Below are positions 8,491-17,059 of a stretch of DNA of 64,000 nt, piece by piece. The stretch lies in contig NZ_CP114778.1 in assembly GCF_027359395.1 (NCBI RefSeq), positions 868,001-932,000 of the forward strand. The letters run 5' to 3'. The DNA is from Prochlorococcus marinus str. MIT 1013 (GTDB lineage: Bacteria > Cyanobacteriota > Cyanobacteriia > PCC-6307 > Cyanobiaceae). Position numbers and translations under genes: made by a program. Numbering within the stretch: the first letter of the stretch is position 1; the number at the start of each line of letters is the position of its first letter. Below the pieces are notes generated by a model. That model was not told the origin of the DNA. It made no database searches and saw only the letters and a program-made list of their open reading frames with translations.

Positions 8491-9468
8491 TTATATGATT
8501 TGATCTTTTATTGCCCAGTTCCATGATTTAGATAGACCTTCTTCTAATGTTACTTTTGGGTGATAGTTTATATTTCTTCTTGCTTTCTCAATTGATGGAA
8601 GTCTTCTTAAGGGTTCATCATCAGGGTAGTAATCTGGATATGAAGTTAATTCATAATTTAGATCTATTTTTATAGTTTTTATGAATAGTTTAACTAATTC
8701 AACCATTGATATTTCAGGATAGTCATTGCCAATATTATAGGTTTCTCCAAATCCACCATTCTCTAAAACTTTGATGATACCATCTATGGCATCCGTATAA
8801 TAACAAAATGTTCTTGTCTGTTTACCACTTCCATATATATTTAATTTTTGTTTGTTTAAAGCCGCTTTTATTAGATTAGGTATCATTCTATAATCTGTAT
8901 TTATAGACATACCTGGTCCATAAATATTGAAGGGCCGTATTATATTAGTTTTTATATCGTATTTAGTATTGTATACATAGCATAATGTTTCTCCTAGCCT
9001 TTTGCTTTCGTCATAGCAAGATCTGGACCCTTGACATGACACATAACCTTTATAATCCTCTCTTGTTGGTATGTTTTCAAGGGAAGGATTACCATAAATC
9101 TCTGAAGATGAAAAGAATAGGAATCGAGCATTCCATTCTTTGCATTTTTCAAGTAATCTCCTAGTAACAGTTGTGCCAATATCAATCGTTTCGAGGGGGA
9201 ATTTCTTATAATAAACAGGACTTGCAAGGCTTGCTAAATGAATAACAGTATCAATGTCTTCTACTTGATCGAAATCGAAGCTTATTAAATCAGCCTCGAT
9301 GAAAGTGTATTTAGTATTGATCTGATTTTTAATTGATCTTTTAGAAGTTATAAAGTTATCAATACCTATTATTTTTTCTATAAATCCAAATTGTTTTTCA
9401 TCAAGTAATTTAGATAAAATATGTTTACCTAAGAATCCACTGCATCCTGTGATTAGTATTTTTTTCAT
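8491..9468 (-). CDS. NAD-dependent epimerase/dehydratase, UDP-glucuronate decarboxylase-like
   Basis: Extended short-chain dehydrogenase of 325 residues acting on a nucleotide sugar. It has ILITGCSGFLGKH at the N-terminus, a conserved Ser/Ser/Glu segment (FFSSSEIYGNP) and a catalytic YDESKRLGETL near residue 153. YDE.KR..ETL is characteristic of UDP-xylose synthase (UXS) and its relatives, although the N-terminus and C-terminus are more divergent than in true UXS. It is the first gene after the tRNA-Ala fragment. A separate sugar epimerase of unknown substrate remains possible. Confidence 0.82.
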   Translation of the reverse strand: MKKILITGCSGFLGKHILSKLLDEKQFGFIEKIIGIDNFITSKRSIKNQINTKYTFIEADLISFDFDQVEDIDTVIHLASLASPVYYKKFPLETIDIGTTVTRRLLEKCKEWNARFLFFSSSEIYGNPSLENIPTREDYKGYVSCQGSRSCYDESKRLGETLCYVYNTKYDIKTNIIRPFNIYGPGMSINTDYRMIPNLIKAALNKQKLNIYGSGKQTRTFCYYTDAIDGIIKVLENGGFGETYNIGNDYPEISMVELVKLFIKTIKIDLNYELTSYPDYYPDDEPLRRLPSIEKARRNINYHPKVTLEEGLSKSWNWAIKDQII

Positions 9469-9701
9469 TTATCTATTCGCCACTAATCCTTATAGATTTA
9501 TTTGATAATAGTTGAGATCTAGATAAATTAGTATTTAAGAGGAGTTATCTGGTTATTTTGCAACACTTTCTTCATAATATAGATTGTGTTGTGCAAATGG
9601 TATCTATGTGCGTTGATATGAATGTCTTTTGATGGTGAGTGATATTCAATTATTTTTGAATGTGCGAAGATCTATTCAAAAGAGTTGATCTATACTTTAT
9701 G

Positions 9702-10688
9702 TCAATTTAAAAATTTCATATCATATAAATCCTGGGGTGAGCATTCTTTTAAAAGTCTACTGATTTCTACTCCCATCTCTATACTCCAGTGGTTATTTAT
9801 ACCCCTTCTTATTAAATTAGAAAATGATTCTAAAATACAATAAAGAGGTTCTTTTTTAGAATCTACTTTTATAGTTTGACCTCCTTTACTAGGGAAGTCT
9901 CGATGATCCCAGTTACTATGAAATGTTAATGTATTTGTTGATATATCATCAAATACTAGCATTCCCTTTGAGCCTAAAACTCCTATTTTTCTTGATCTAG
10001 GCATCATATTTCCTATCAATGTAGTTGATTCTATCTCATTATCAAAAACACAATTAATTTTCCATAAAGATTCATCCTCATTTCTTCTTATGTTTTCTTT
10101 GACTTTCTTGGAGAATATTTTTTTGGGAGAGTGTCCCATTAAAGATAATAAAACTGATAGATCATGAGCACCCCAATCCCATAGAACAGGTGTATCTTTC
10201 CGATAGGGGCCATAATTTCCTGTTTTTGTAATCAGAAATTTTATATCTCCAACAAGTTTTAATGACTCTTTCAAGGCAATAAATTTTAAATTAAATAGTT
10301 GTGTGAAGTCTGTCATTACAAGATTATTATTAGATTTAGAAAGATGATAAATTTTTTTAGCTTCGTCGTAATTAAGTGTCAAAGGCTTCTCAATAAGTAC
10401 TGGATAACCTTTCTTAATAAAACTTTCACTAATTCTAAAATGTGTTTTTGGAGGGGTGCATACAATAACTCCATCTAATTCAGGATAATCAATAAGGTCC
10501 CTCCAGTTTGGAAAGATTTTACAATCCTTCGGAATAAATTTTTTTGTATTTAGATTATTACTTGATACACAGATTAGCTTTAAACCTGGTATTTCCGATG
10601 TAGTTTTGACTATATTTCTACCCCAACGCCCGACACCAATTAATCCCAGATTAACCAAGCAATTATCTTTATTTATGTTGCCAATCAT
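9702..10688 (-). CDS. Gfo/Idh/MocA family oxidoreductase
   Basis: NAD(P)-dependent sugar oxidoreductase of 328 residues. The N-terminal Rossmann motif is LGLIGVGRWGRNIVK near residues 14-28. The family-defining EKPLTLNYDEA lies near residue 97, and DWGAHDLSVL supplies the expected catalytic His. Enzymes of this family in glycan clusters oxidise or reduce a keto sugar, often the 3-keto step before transamination. It lies 31 bases downstream of the C-methyltransferase gene on the same strand and is probably co-transcribed with it and the cupin gene. Confidence 0.88.
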   Translation of the reverse strand: MIGNINKDNCLVNLGLIGVGRWGRNIVKTTSEIPGLKLICVSSNNLNTKKFIPKDCKIFPNWRDLIDYPELDGVIVCTPPKTHFRISESFIKKGYPVLIEKPLTLNYDEAKKIYHLSKSNNNLVMTDFTQLFNLKFIALKESLKLVGDIKFLITKTGNYGPYRKDTPVLWDWGAHDLSVLLSLMGHSPKKIFSKKVKENIRRNEDESLWKINCVFDNEIESTTLIGNMMPRSRKIGVLGSKGMLVFDDISTNTLTFHSNWDHRDFPSKGGQTIKVDSKKEPLYCILESFSNLIRRGINNHWSIEMGVEISRLLKECSPQDLYDMKFLN

Positions 10689-10719
10689 GAATAAACCAAG
10701 AGAAAAATAAATTGTACTT

Positions 10720-11967
10720 TTAAATTATTTTTAATTCAGGTAAGGGAACAATAAATTTACCTCCAGAAGATTTAAAATCTATATTATTCTCTATGATTGA
10801 GGATGCAAAATTCCAAGCTAAAATAATAATATAATCTACTCTTTTTTCTTTAAGAAAATTTCTAGAGACTATAGGGATATGCATCCCTGGGGAATATAAA
10901 TTCTGTTTCCATTTGCTATCATCAATTATAAAGCTTATGGTATCTGGTCCAATGCCAAAATGATGCATTAAAGTTGTTGCTTTGGCTGGTGCTCCATAAC
11001 CCGCAATTGTTTTCCCTTGAGATTTTAAAGTATGAAGTAAGTTATTAAGATCTTTCCCTAAGGAATTTATTTTCCTATTAAAATCATAATAAATATCAAT
11101 TTTATCTAGGCCGAATTCTTTTTCTTTCTTTATGAAATCTAAAACTGAATTAGAGATATTAAAATTACCACCTATTAATTGAGTACAAACTCTTATTGAG
11201 CCTCCATGACTATTTACATGCTCCACATTGATAATTTCAAATCCATTACGTTTAAAAAATCTGTCGAATGAAATAATTGAATGGTAATCTAAATGTTCAT
11301 GATAGATAGTATCAAACAATTTGTCTTTTATAACGTCTAACAGATAAGAAACCTCAAAAATAAATATTCCCTTAGATTCTTTAATTAAATTTTTAACACC
11401 TGCTAAAAAGTCTGTAGGATTATCTATATGAGCAAAAACATTATTGGCAGTAACAACTGAAACTGAATGATATTTATCTAGAATTCTTTCAGATAAATCT
11501 TTACTAAAAAATTCAATTAATGTGGGTATTCCATTCGTTATTGCTTCAGTTGCAATTTTTTTTGCAGGTTCTATACCAATTACTTCATAGCCATCTTCTT
11601 TGAAGAATTTCAGAAGTGTCCCATCATTTGAACCAATATCAATTACTAACCCATGATCAAAGTAGTTTCCTTTTATAAATTGAAAATATTCTTGAAAATG
11701 TTTAACAAATACAGGAGATGTTCCTGAAACATAAAGATATTGTTTGTATAGATAATCTGGATTGATGACATCTAGTAATTGCAAATGATTGCAATTATTA
11801 CAAAAATAAACATTTAATGGATATAAAGTTTGTTTCTTCGAGATTTCAGATTTTTTTACAAAAGAATTTGCAGGGGGAGTTTCTCTAAGCTTTATAGCTA
11901 TTGAGAGATTTTTAGAATTACATTGTCTGCAATTAGATCTGAAATAATGATTGTTAATATTGAACAT
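10720..11967 (-). CDS. zinc-binding nucleotide-sugar C-methyltransferase (NovU/TylCIII-like)
   Basis: A 415-residue protein with the three-part layout of sugar C-methyltransferases: an N-terminal zinc knuckle (Cys13, Cys16, Cys56, Cys59), a central SAM-binding domain (VIDIGSNDGTLLKFF near 107-121) with the catalytic YHEHLDYHS segment, and a C-terminal Rossmann-like domain (IAGYGAPAKATTLMHHFGI, then FIIDDSKWKQNLYSPGMHIP). Family members methylate a carbon of a keto-deoxysugar nucleotide. It ends 2 bases after the cupin gene's stop region and is clearly in the same operon. A paralogue lies at 28330-29592. Confidence 0.88.
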   Translation of the reverse strand: MFNINNHYFRSNCRQCNSKNLSIAIKLRETPPANSFVKKSEISKKQTLYPLNVYFCNNCNHLQLLDVINPDYLYKQYLYVSGTSPVFVKHFQEYFQFIKGNYFDHGLVIDIGSNDGTLLKFFKEDGYEVIGIEPAKKIATEAITNGIPTLIEFFSKDLSERILDKYHSVSVVTANNVFAHIDNPTDFLAGVKNLIKESKGIFIFEVSYLLDVIKDKLFDTIYHEHLDYHSIISFDRFFKRNGFEIINVEHVNSHGGSIRVCTQLIGGNFNISNSVLDFIKKEKEFGLDKIDIYYDFNRKINSLGKDLNNLLHTLKSQGKTIAGYGAPAKATTLMHHFGIGPDTISFIIDDSKWKQNLYSPGMHIPIVSRNFLKEKRVDYIIILAWNFASSIIENNIDFKSSGGKFIVPLPELKII

Positions 11968-11969
11968 GT

Positions 11970-12398
11970 TTATGGATTAATTGGAGATATTCTGCAAACA
12001 TCTGCTTCATAAACTTCCTGAAGCCTAGAGTTTCTTCCCCAGGTTAGGAAATGAGTTTTTTCAGTAAATACCATTGCATGTTCAACCATAGGAGGGGTGA
12101 AGAACATCTGTCCTTCTTTAATATTGATCTCTTTGGTTAATTCATTTGTCCCATGAGTACGATAGTAATATTTAAGTTCTCCAGATAATACATAACAGTA
12201 ATGCCAATCTGTTTTGTGGTAATGATTAGCTCTAACAGATCCTGCTTTTGAAATGATTAAAACTGAGCTACGCATCTCAATGTCTACCAATGGCTGTATC
12301 AATCCACGTTCATCAATAAAAGGCATTGGTAGATCCACAATCACAGAAGATGGCAGGCTATTCTTTTCTTTCTCAGAAATGGGCCTTATATTTTTCAT
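11970..12398 (-). CDS. cupin-domain protein (WxcM/FdtA-like sugar isomerase relative)
   Basis: A 142-residue single-domain cupin. Metal-site-like motifs are visible: ANHYHKTDWHYCYVLSG (His, His) and FTPPMVEHAMVF. The opening DLPMPFIDERGLIQPLVDIE resembles sugar 3,4-ketoisomerases and dTDP-4-dehydrorhamnose 3,5-epimerase relatives. The likely role is isomerisation or binding of a keto-deoxysugar nucleotide. It is the first gene of the cupin / C-methyltransferase / oxidoreductase operon. Another cupin sits near the second C-methyltransferase at 27197, supporting a shared pathway logic. Confidence 0.72.
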   Translation of the reverse strand: MKNIRPISEKEKNSLPSSVIVDLPMPFIDERGLIQPLVDIEMRSSVLIISKAGSVRANHYHKTDWHYCYVLSGELKYYYRTHGTNELTKEINIKEGQMFFTPPMVEHAMVFTEKTHFLTWGRNSRLQEVYEADVCRISPINP

Positions 12399-12515
12399 TG
12401 GATTACAAAAAAATATTATTGTAACTGTTGAAATTTAGATTAAAGTATATTTAGAAATAAAAAAGGAATTGTTAGAAAAATAAAAATTCTAAATAACTAA
12501 TTCAAGCAAAGATAA

Positions 12516-14072
12516 TTAATCATTTTTTTCCTTGTACCAATTGTTATTAATATCTATCTCTAGATCTTCTAATCTAGGTATTCTTGCTTCAAGTGGTCCT
12601 TTTTCATCTCTTATCCCAAATTTAATATCTTCTTCAGTTTGATTAATTAATAATGTCATTAAATGATCATATGAATCCATAAATCTAACATCATCGTTAT
12701 TTATAAGGATTTTTTCTTTATTCTGTATGAAATTTGTGAGTATGGATTCAAGTGTATTTTCCTCATCTATTCTACCAATAATAAACTTTTTATTCCCAGG
12801 ACGATCAAGAAAACCAGCTTCTCTAAAAAGATAAATATCGCCAGCAATATCAATTGTCACACAAAGTTGTGGATAACCTGAAACTCTCATTTTATTTCCT
12901 TTTACTTTAGCTAAAGGTTTTCCTAATACTCCTTTTGATAATGATTCCATTGCATAACCAAAATCTACATAAAGATCGGGCAGTTCTTTTTCTCTGATAT
13001 TATTAAAATCCTTAAAAATGCTTAATAGCTTTTCTCTATGTGACTGATCAAGTAATTCATCTAAATTGTACTTCCTGTTATCAGAATTATAATTATCAGA
13101 TTCTTTGTTAATCTCAGTTACACTACCGAAATCCTCTCTAATTGTTAAGAAGTTAATTCCTTTTCCATTCTCGATTAATTTATTGATACTTTTTATATAA
13201 TCTAAAAGTTTAATAAGATTTTCAATATTTTCGGGAATTATAATATAATTCAAACCCAACTTTAATTCGGGGTTTATTATGTTTCTTTTTTTAATAAATT
13301 GAATAATATTATTTTTTACATTGCCGTACGCAGTTTTATTTCTCGTTATAAAATAGGTAGATTCTTGATCTACACCATATAAGGATATCCTTAATGAATC
13401 CAAGTCCCAAATACCGGGGTTTTCTTCTATGTAATTTTTAGTAAGCGAAAAACCATTAGAGATCATTGGGACTTTATGCCCTAGTGATTTTGCATGAGAA
13501 ATTATTTCTCCCAGTCTTAAATTAGTTAGAGGTTCTAATCCTCCACCAATTGATATTGTAGATTGTTTGGGTAAACCAGATATTATCTTCTTAAATCTTT
13601 TTATACCACTTTCTAGAACTTCATTTTTTTTATAAGATGCTTTTTGATTCCTACCACAAAAGCCACAATAAAACATACATGATAGGCCTGGAAATATTGC
13701 AATAGTCAAAGGGAATGCATATTTATAATTAATTACTTTCTGGACATAACCGCTTTTAGAGTAAGGTATTATTGTATTCCAATACTTCTTACCTAGGCCT
13801 AATTGAGTAATACTTTTTTGTAAAAGATTAGACCTTCTTATATAGGAATTTAATTCAATTAAATCTTCTTTATGTACGTTTATATCTTCTAATAATTCCT
13901 CTTGTGTGTACCATGGAATTTCTGATAAACGATGAATTATTTTGGAGGCTGCTAATATCCATTTCTCAGGGATTTTCTCGTCACGTAGTATCTCTATGAT
14001 CTCTAAAGGTAAATCTTTAGAATATGTCTTTAATAACCAATCTTGAATTTTGTTAACATTTTTATTTATCAT
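12516..14072 (-). CDS. radical SAM enzyme, possible sugar deaminase/dehydratase
   Basis: A 518-residue radical SAM protein. The iron-sulfur cluster cysteines are Cys132, Cys136 and Cys139 in SCMFYCGFCGRNQ, a CxxxCxxC motif. SIGGGLEPLTN and PMISNGFSL follow as the expected SAM-binding strands. An N-terminal helical domain of about 115 residues precedes the barrel. This overall layout, and the presence of rfbA/rfbB and two DegT aminotransferases in the island, recall DesII, the radical SAM dTDP-amino-sugar deaminase of desosamine synthesis. Assignment to DesII is inference from context; another radical SAM glycan enzyme is possible. Confidence 0.8.
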   Translation of the reverse strand: MINKNVNKIQDWLLKTYSKDLPLEIIEILRDEKIPEKWILAASKIIHRLSEIPWYTQEELLEDINVHKEDLIELNSYIRRSNLLQKSITQLGLGKKYWNTIIPYSKSGYVQKVINYKYAFPLTIAIFPGLSCMFYCGFCGRNQKASYKKNEVLESGIKRFKKIISGLPKQSTISIGGGLEPLTNLRLGEIISHAKSLGHKVPMISNGFSLTKNYIEENPGIWDLDSLRISLYGVDQESTYFITRNKTAYGNVKNNIIQFIKKRNIINPELKLGLNYIIIPENIENLIKLLDYIKSINKLIENGKGINFLTIREDFGSVTEINKESDNYNSDNRKYNLDELLDQSHREKLLSIFKDFNNIREKELPDLYVDFGYAMESLSKGVLGKPLAKVKGNKMRVSGYPQLCVTIDIAGDIYLFREAGFLDRPGNKKFIIGRIDEENTLESILTNFIQNKEKILINNDDVRFMDSYDHLMTLLINQTEEDIKFGIRDEKGPLEARIPRLEDLEIDINNNWYKEKND

Positions 14073-14118
14073 AAAACTATTTTAGCATTTAGTTAGTAAA
14101 GGCCTTATAAAAGATTGA

Positions 14119-16263
14119 TTAATCTTTTATGTGATGGTAAGAACTTTCTTTTCTCCCATTTTCTATAGCCTCATTGAAGAAATTGTAGTAATCCTTATAT
14201 ATTTCTGAATCATTAAATAAATACTTTTGAGCTTTTTCAATTAATTCCTTTTTAGTATTCTTTAGAAAAAAATCATTTTTAGAGTATAATTTACACCAAT
14301 TTATATAATCTTGAGGAGATTTTGCTATTGGTGGATTATCAACCTTCATTTGTGCATATCCTGCTGATGCTATTTTTGTTTTTTGATTGTGAGGGTAGGT
14401 AATGAATGGGATACCAAATACCATTGCTTCGTAAAAAGTATTGCCACTACCAAAATAGAATGGATCCAACATGATATGGAAGCTTCTTGTTGTATTCATA
14501 AAGTCATCAATTGACATTCTATCGAGAAAAATTGATCTTTCTATTAATAATTTATTTTTGTTCCTCCATCTATCTTGAAATACTTTTGTATTGTAATCAC
14601 ATTTATCTTTTAAGAGGATAAAATATGAATTATCTATGTTTATTAATATTGATTCTAAAATTTCATCGTAACTTGGATGTATTTTAAATAATGACTGAGT
14701 TAATCCTATTAGAAATTTATTTTTAGGATTAATTATATCTAGGTTTCTTAAATTGCTCTCATTTATTTTAGGAGCTGAGTAGTTAAATGGCAATCTTCTA
14801 AATCTTTTTAATTTCTCTGAATAACTTGAATCGGAGCTCGCAGGTTCTAATCCATATGTTATAAAATAATCTATGTTTTTTATGCCTGATGTATTTGCAT
14901 GACCCAAGCTTGTAACTTGTACTAAGGCTAACTTTGACATTGCAAGGATATAGCAATAACTAGACATTCCGATTTCTGGATAAAATAATAAATCAAGATT
15001 ATCTGAAAGTATTACTTTTGCTCCAACCTGCGGAGATTCAGGTAAATATATTATTTTTTTAAATAAGGTTTTAATCCTTTCTATTCCTGATGATTTATTT
15101 GTTTCTGGTGGTAAATAGACTGTAACATCAAGATCAGTTTTTAATAAGTCAATTAAAACATTAATGTATAATTTGCCAACGGTATGGTTGTCGTTTAAAA
15201 ATTGAGAGCAAATACCGATTTTCAGTGATTCTCTTTTATGAGATGACTTGAAATATTTGCTTAATGAGAATTTATCGTATTCCATACCTTTTACCATTAA
15301 AAGTGTATTGCTGAAATCCTCTAATATTTCCTTGTCATCTTTTCTGTTCTGATATGCTAAGTAAAATATACAGTTCGAATTGAACGTATATATTTTTCCT
15401 ATATGAAATTCTTTATTTATTTTTATTTTATTTATAGAATTTTTATATTGAATTCTCTCATTATCAATTTGTTCATTACTCTTCATTATCGGAGAAAAGC
15501 GTAAATTTGCATTAATAAAAAAATGAATATCATTAGGAGCTTTTTGCGATGCAATTGAATAATATTTATACGCTTCATTTTCTCTACCAAGTACTTCCAA
15601 TATGTTTCCCATGTTTGAATATGGTTCAATTAAATCAGATCTTAAATCTATGGCTTTCGATGTCGATAGTATTGCTTCTTCTGGCTTTCCAAGAGCTGTC
15701 AATATAATTCCAAGATTTGAATGAATTTCAGCATAATTTGGATTTATTTCAATTCCTTTTTTCATTAATATTTCAGCTTCTTTAAAATCTCCAAGCTTTT
15801 TCAATATTGTCCCTAGATTCAAATAAGCTTCCGAAAAATTAGGATTAATTTTAATAGCTTTTCGATAAGATATTTCTGCCTCTTTAAATTGGCCTAGTTC
15901 GCACAATACTATTCCTAGATTGTAATGAGCTAATGTGTAATCAGGTTTTAGTTTAATTGCTTTGCGTTGATATTTTACAGATTCTTCATATTGCCTAAGA
16001 TCTTTCAAAATATTTCCATAATTTGAAAATACTCTCGGATCATTACAATCTTGATCAAATAAGCATTGATAGTATTTTTTAGCTTTGGATAGATCCCCTT
16101 TTGAATGAAAATTAAATGCTTGATCTCTAATTTCTTCTTTACTTAGTTTGGGATAGCTATCACTAGATATAGATATATTTTCTTGATTATCTTCGATTGA
16201 TAGTGGAACTGGGAATACAGTTACTTGTTTGTTAAGAAAATTTTGTTTACCAGGTCCTTCCAT
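14119..16263 (-). CDS. TPR protein with C-terminal OGT/SPINDLY-like glycosyltransferase domain
   Basis: A 714-residue protein. Residues 1-50 form the TPR-family cassette (VTVFPVPLSIEDNQENIS, then KEEIRDQAFNFHSKGD). About five TPR units (34 residues each, such as RVFSNYGNILKDL and AHYNLGIVLCELGQ) follow to about residue 250. The C-terminal half (from about 345) reads GICSQFLNDNHTVGKLY... and later FYFGSGNTFYEAMVFGIPFI, as in GT41-type transferases, though more divergent than the enzyme at 19524. It resembles the truncated protein at 1-1043. A likely cytoplasmic glycosyltransferase; its donor could be a sugar made by the neighbouring genes. Confidence 0.8.
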   Translation of the reverse strand: MEGPGKQNFLNKQVTVFPVPLSIEDNQENISISSDSYPKLSKEEIRDQAFNFHSKGDLSKAKKYYQCLFDQDCNDPRVFSNYGNILKDLRQYEESVKYQRKAIKLKPDYTLAHYNLGIVLCELGQFKEAEISYRKAIKINPNFSEAYLNLGTILKKLGDFKEAEILMKKGIEINPNYAEIHSNLGIILTALGKPEEAILSTSKAIDLRSDLIEPYSNMGNILEVLGRENEAYKYYSIASQKAPNDIHFFINANLRFSPIMKSNEQIDNERIQYKNSINKIKINKEFHIGKIYTFNSNCIFYLAYQNRKDDKEILEDFSNTLLMVKGMEYDKFSLSKYFKSSHKRESLKIGICSQFLNDNHTVGKLYINVLIDLLKTDLDVTVYLPPETNKSSGIERIKTLFKKIIYLPESPQVGAKVILSDNLDLLFYPEIGMSSYCYILAMSKLALVQVTSLGHANTSGIKNIDYFITYGLEPASSDSSYSEKLKRFRRLPFNYSAPKINESNLRNLDIINPKNKFLIGLTQSLFKIHPSYDEILESILINIDNSYFILLKDKCDYNTKVFQDRWRNKNKLLIERSIFLDRMSIDDFMNTTRSFHIMLDPFYFGSGNTFYEAMVFGIPFITYPHNQKTKIASAGYAQMKVDNPPIAKSPQDYINWCKLYSKNDFFLKNTKKELIEKAQKYLFNDSEIYKDYYNFFNEAIENGRKESSYHHIKD

Positions 16264-16274
16264 CTTTTAGTATT

Positions 16275-16430
16275 TTAGCTGTCGCATTTAATTACTATAA
16301 ATCTACAGGTTAATTCTCCACTATTTAAATCTAATATTAATGCATTCAAAATATTCGAATCTCTTGGTATTGCACTAATCAATCTAGTACCTGGTGCTCC
16401 ACCACACCCATTAGATCCATCAGATTGCAT
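16275..16430 (-). CDS. possible small ORF or gene fragment
   Basis: A 51-residue frame from an ATG at 16430 to TAA at 16275, just upstream of the TPR gene at 16263 and on the same strand. The sequence (MQSDGSNGCGGAPGTRLI..., ending RFIVIKCDS) is protein-like. The frame stays open for another 11 codons before the ATG, so it may be a fragment of a longer lost gene. The family is not recognised. Confidence 0.3.
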   Translation of the reverse strand: MQSDGSNGCGGAPGTRLISAIPRDSNILNALILDLNSGELTCRFIVIKCDS

Positions 16431-16686
16431 TTTATATGAATTAAGATTACTTAGAGTGAACTACTCTTAGCATCCATTGCTTACTTTGCTGATTTAACAC
16501 TCACTTTTAATTTGTTGTATCGCTCCTATTGCAGCCGTCGCCTTTTGGAGTTTTCTTCTGTGAATCTATTTGATTGTTATTTGGAATAAACCCATCATGA
16601 CAAACGCTAAAAGCGCTCTAAATTCTGCTCTAACTTTTTTTCTAGTTCCTCCAAATGAAATAGCATAACTAGAATCTTAAATATTT

Positions 16687-16734
16687 ACTTGCATTGTATG
16701 CAGGGGATCAGCGATTCGAGTCCGCTTGGCTCCA
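16687..16734 (+). repeat. tRNA-Ala 3'-end fragment, copy 2 (putative attachment site)
   Basis: Second copy of the tRNA-Ala 3' end, same orientation as the one at 8261-8312. It has TTGCATTGTATGCAG (anticodon-stem-like, with TGT where GGC is expected), GGATCAGC, a T arm with one mismatched pair (AGCGA/CCGCT), and TGGCTCCA at 16727-16734. No 5' half is present. Downstream bases (CATTTAGATTTCTAAG...GCAATAGAT) resemble those after copy 1. The two copies bound an 8.4-kb module. Confidence 0.7.
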
Positions 16735-16865
16735 TTTAGATTTCTAAGTTATAGCAATAGATTTAGAAGTATTTAGGTTGGCGTAAATAATAAGATATTC
16801 CTTGGCATAGGAAGATATAACTATTTTTCGCTCAGTTATAACCTCATTTTTATCTTTGTAATCCT

Positions 16866-17039
16866 ATGGGGGGGGGGAAATGGTTACAACTATTAAGGAA
16901 GCAACTTAAATCTGAGTCTGGAAAGGCTGGGATTTGCACACAATGCTTTGAAATAAAAAGCAGTTCAATTCAGTTAAGTCTTCAATACGCGCATCTGAAG
17001 CTTGAGTATGCCTTACAAGTTATAATCCTAATAAAATAG
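16866..17039 (+). CDS. small ORF beginning in a ten-G tract (possible phase-variable gene)
   Basis: An ATG at 16866 whose G is the first of ten consecutive G bases (16868-16877) opens a frame encoding MGGGKWLQLLRKQLKSESGK and 37 further residues, ending in TAG at 17037-17039. The stop is 20 bases before the start of the TPR gene at 17060, so the two could form an operon. Residues such as SLQYAHLKLEYALQ look like a natural helix. Losing or gaining one G would put the frame out of register. No family is recognised. It could also be a decayed gene. Confidence 0.4.
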   Translation: MGGGKWLQLLRKQLKSESGKAGICTQCFEIKSSSIQLSLQYAHLKLEYALQVIILIK

Positions 17040-17059
17040 ATTCTTTAAATACAATAGAT

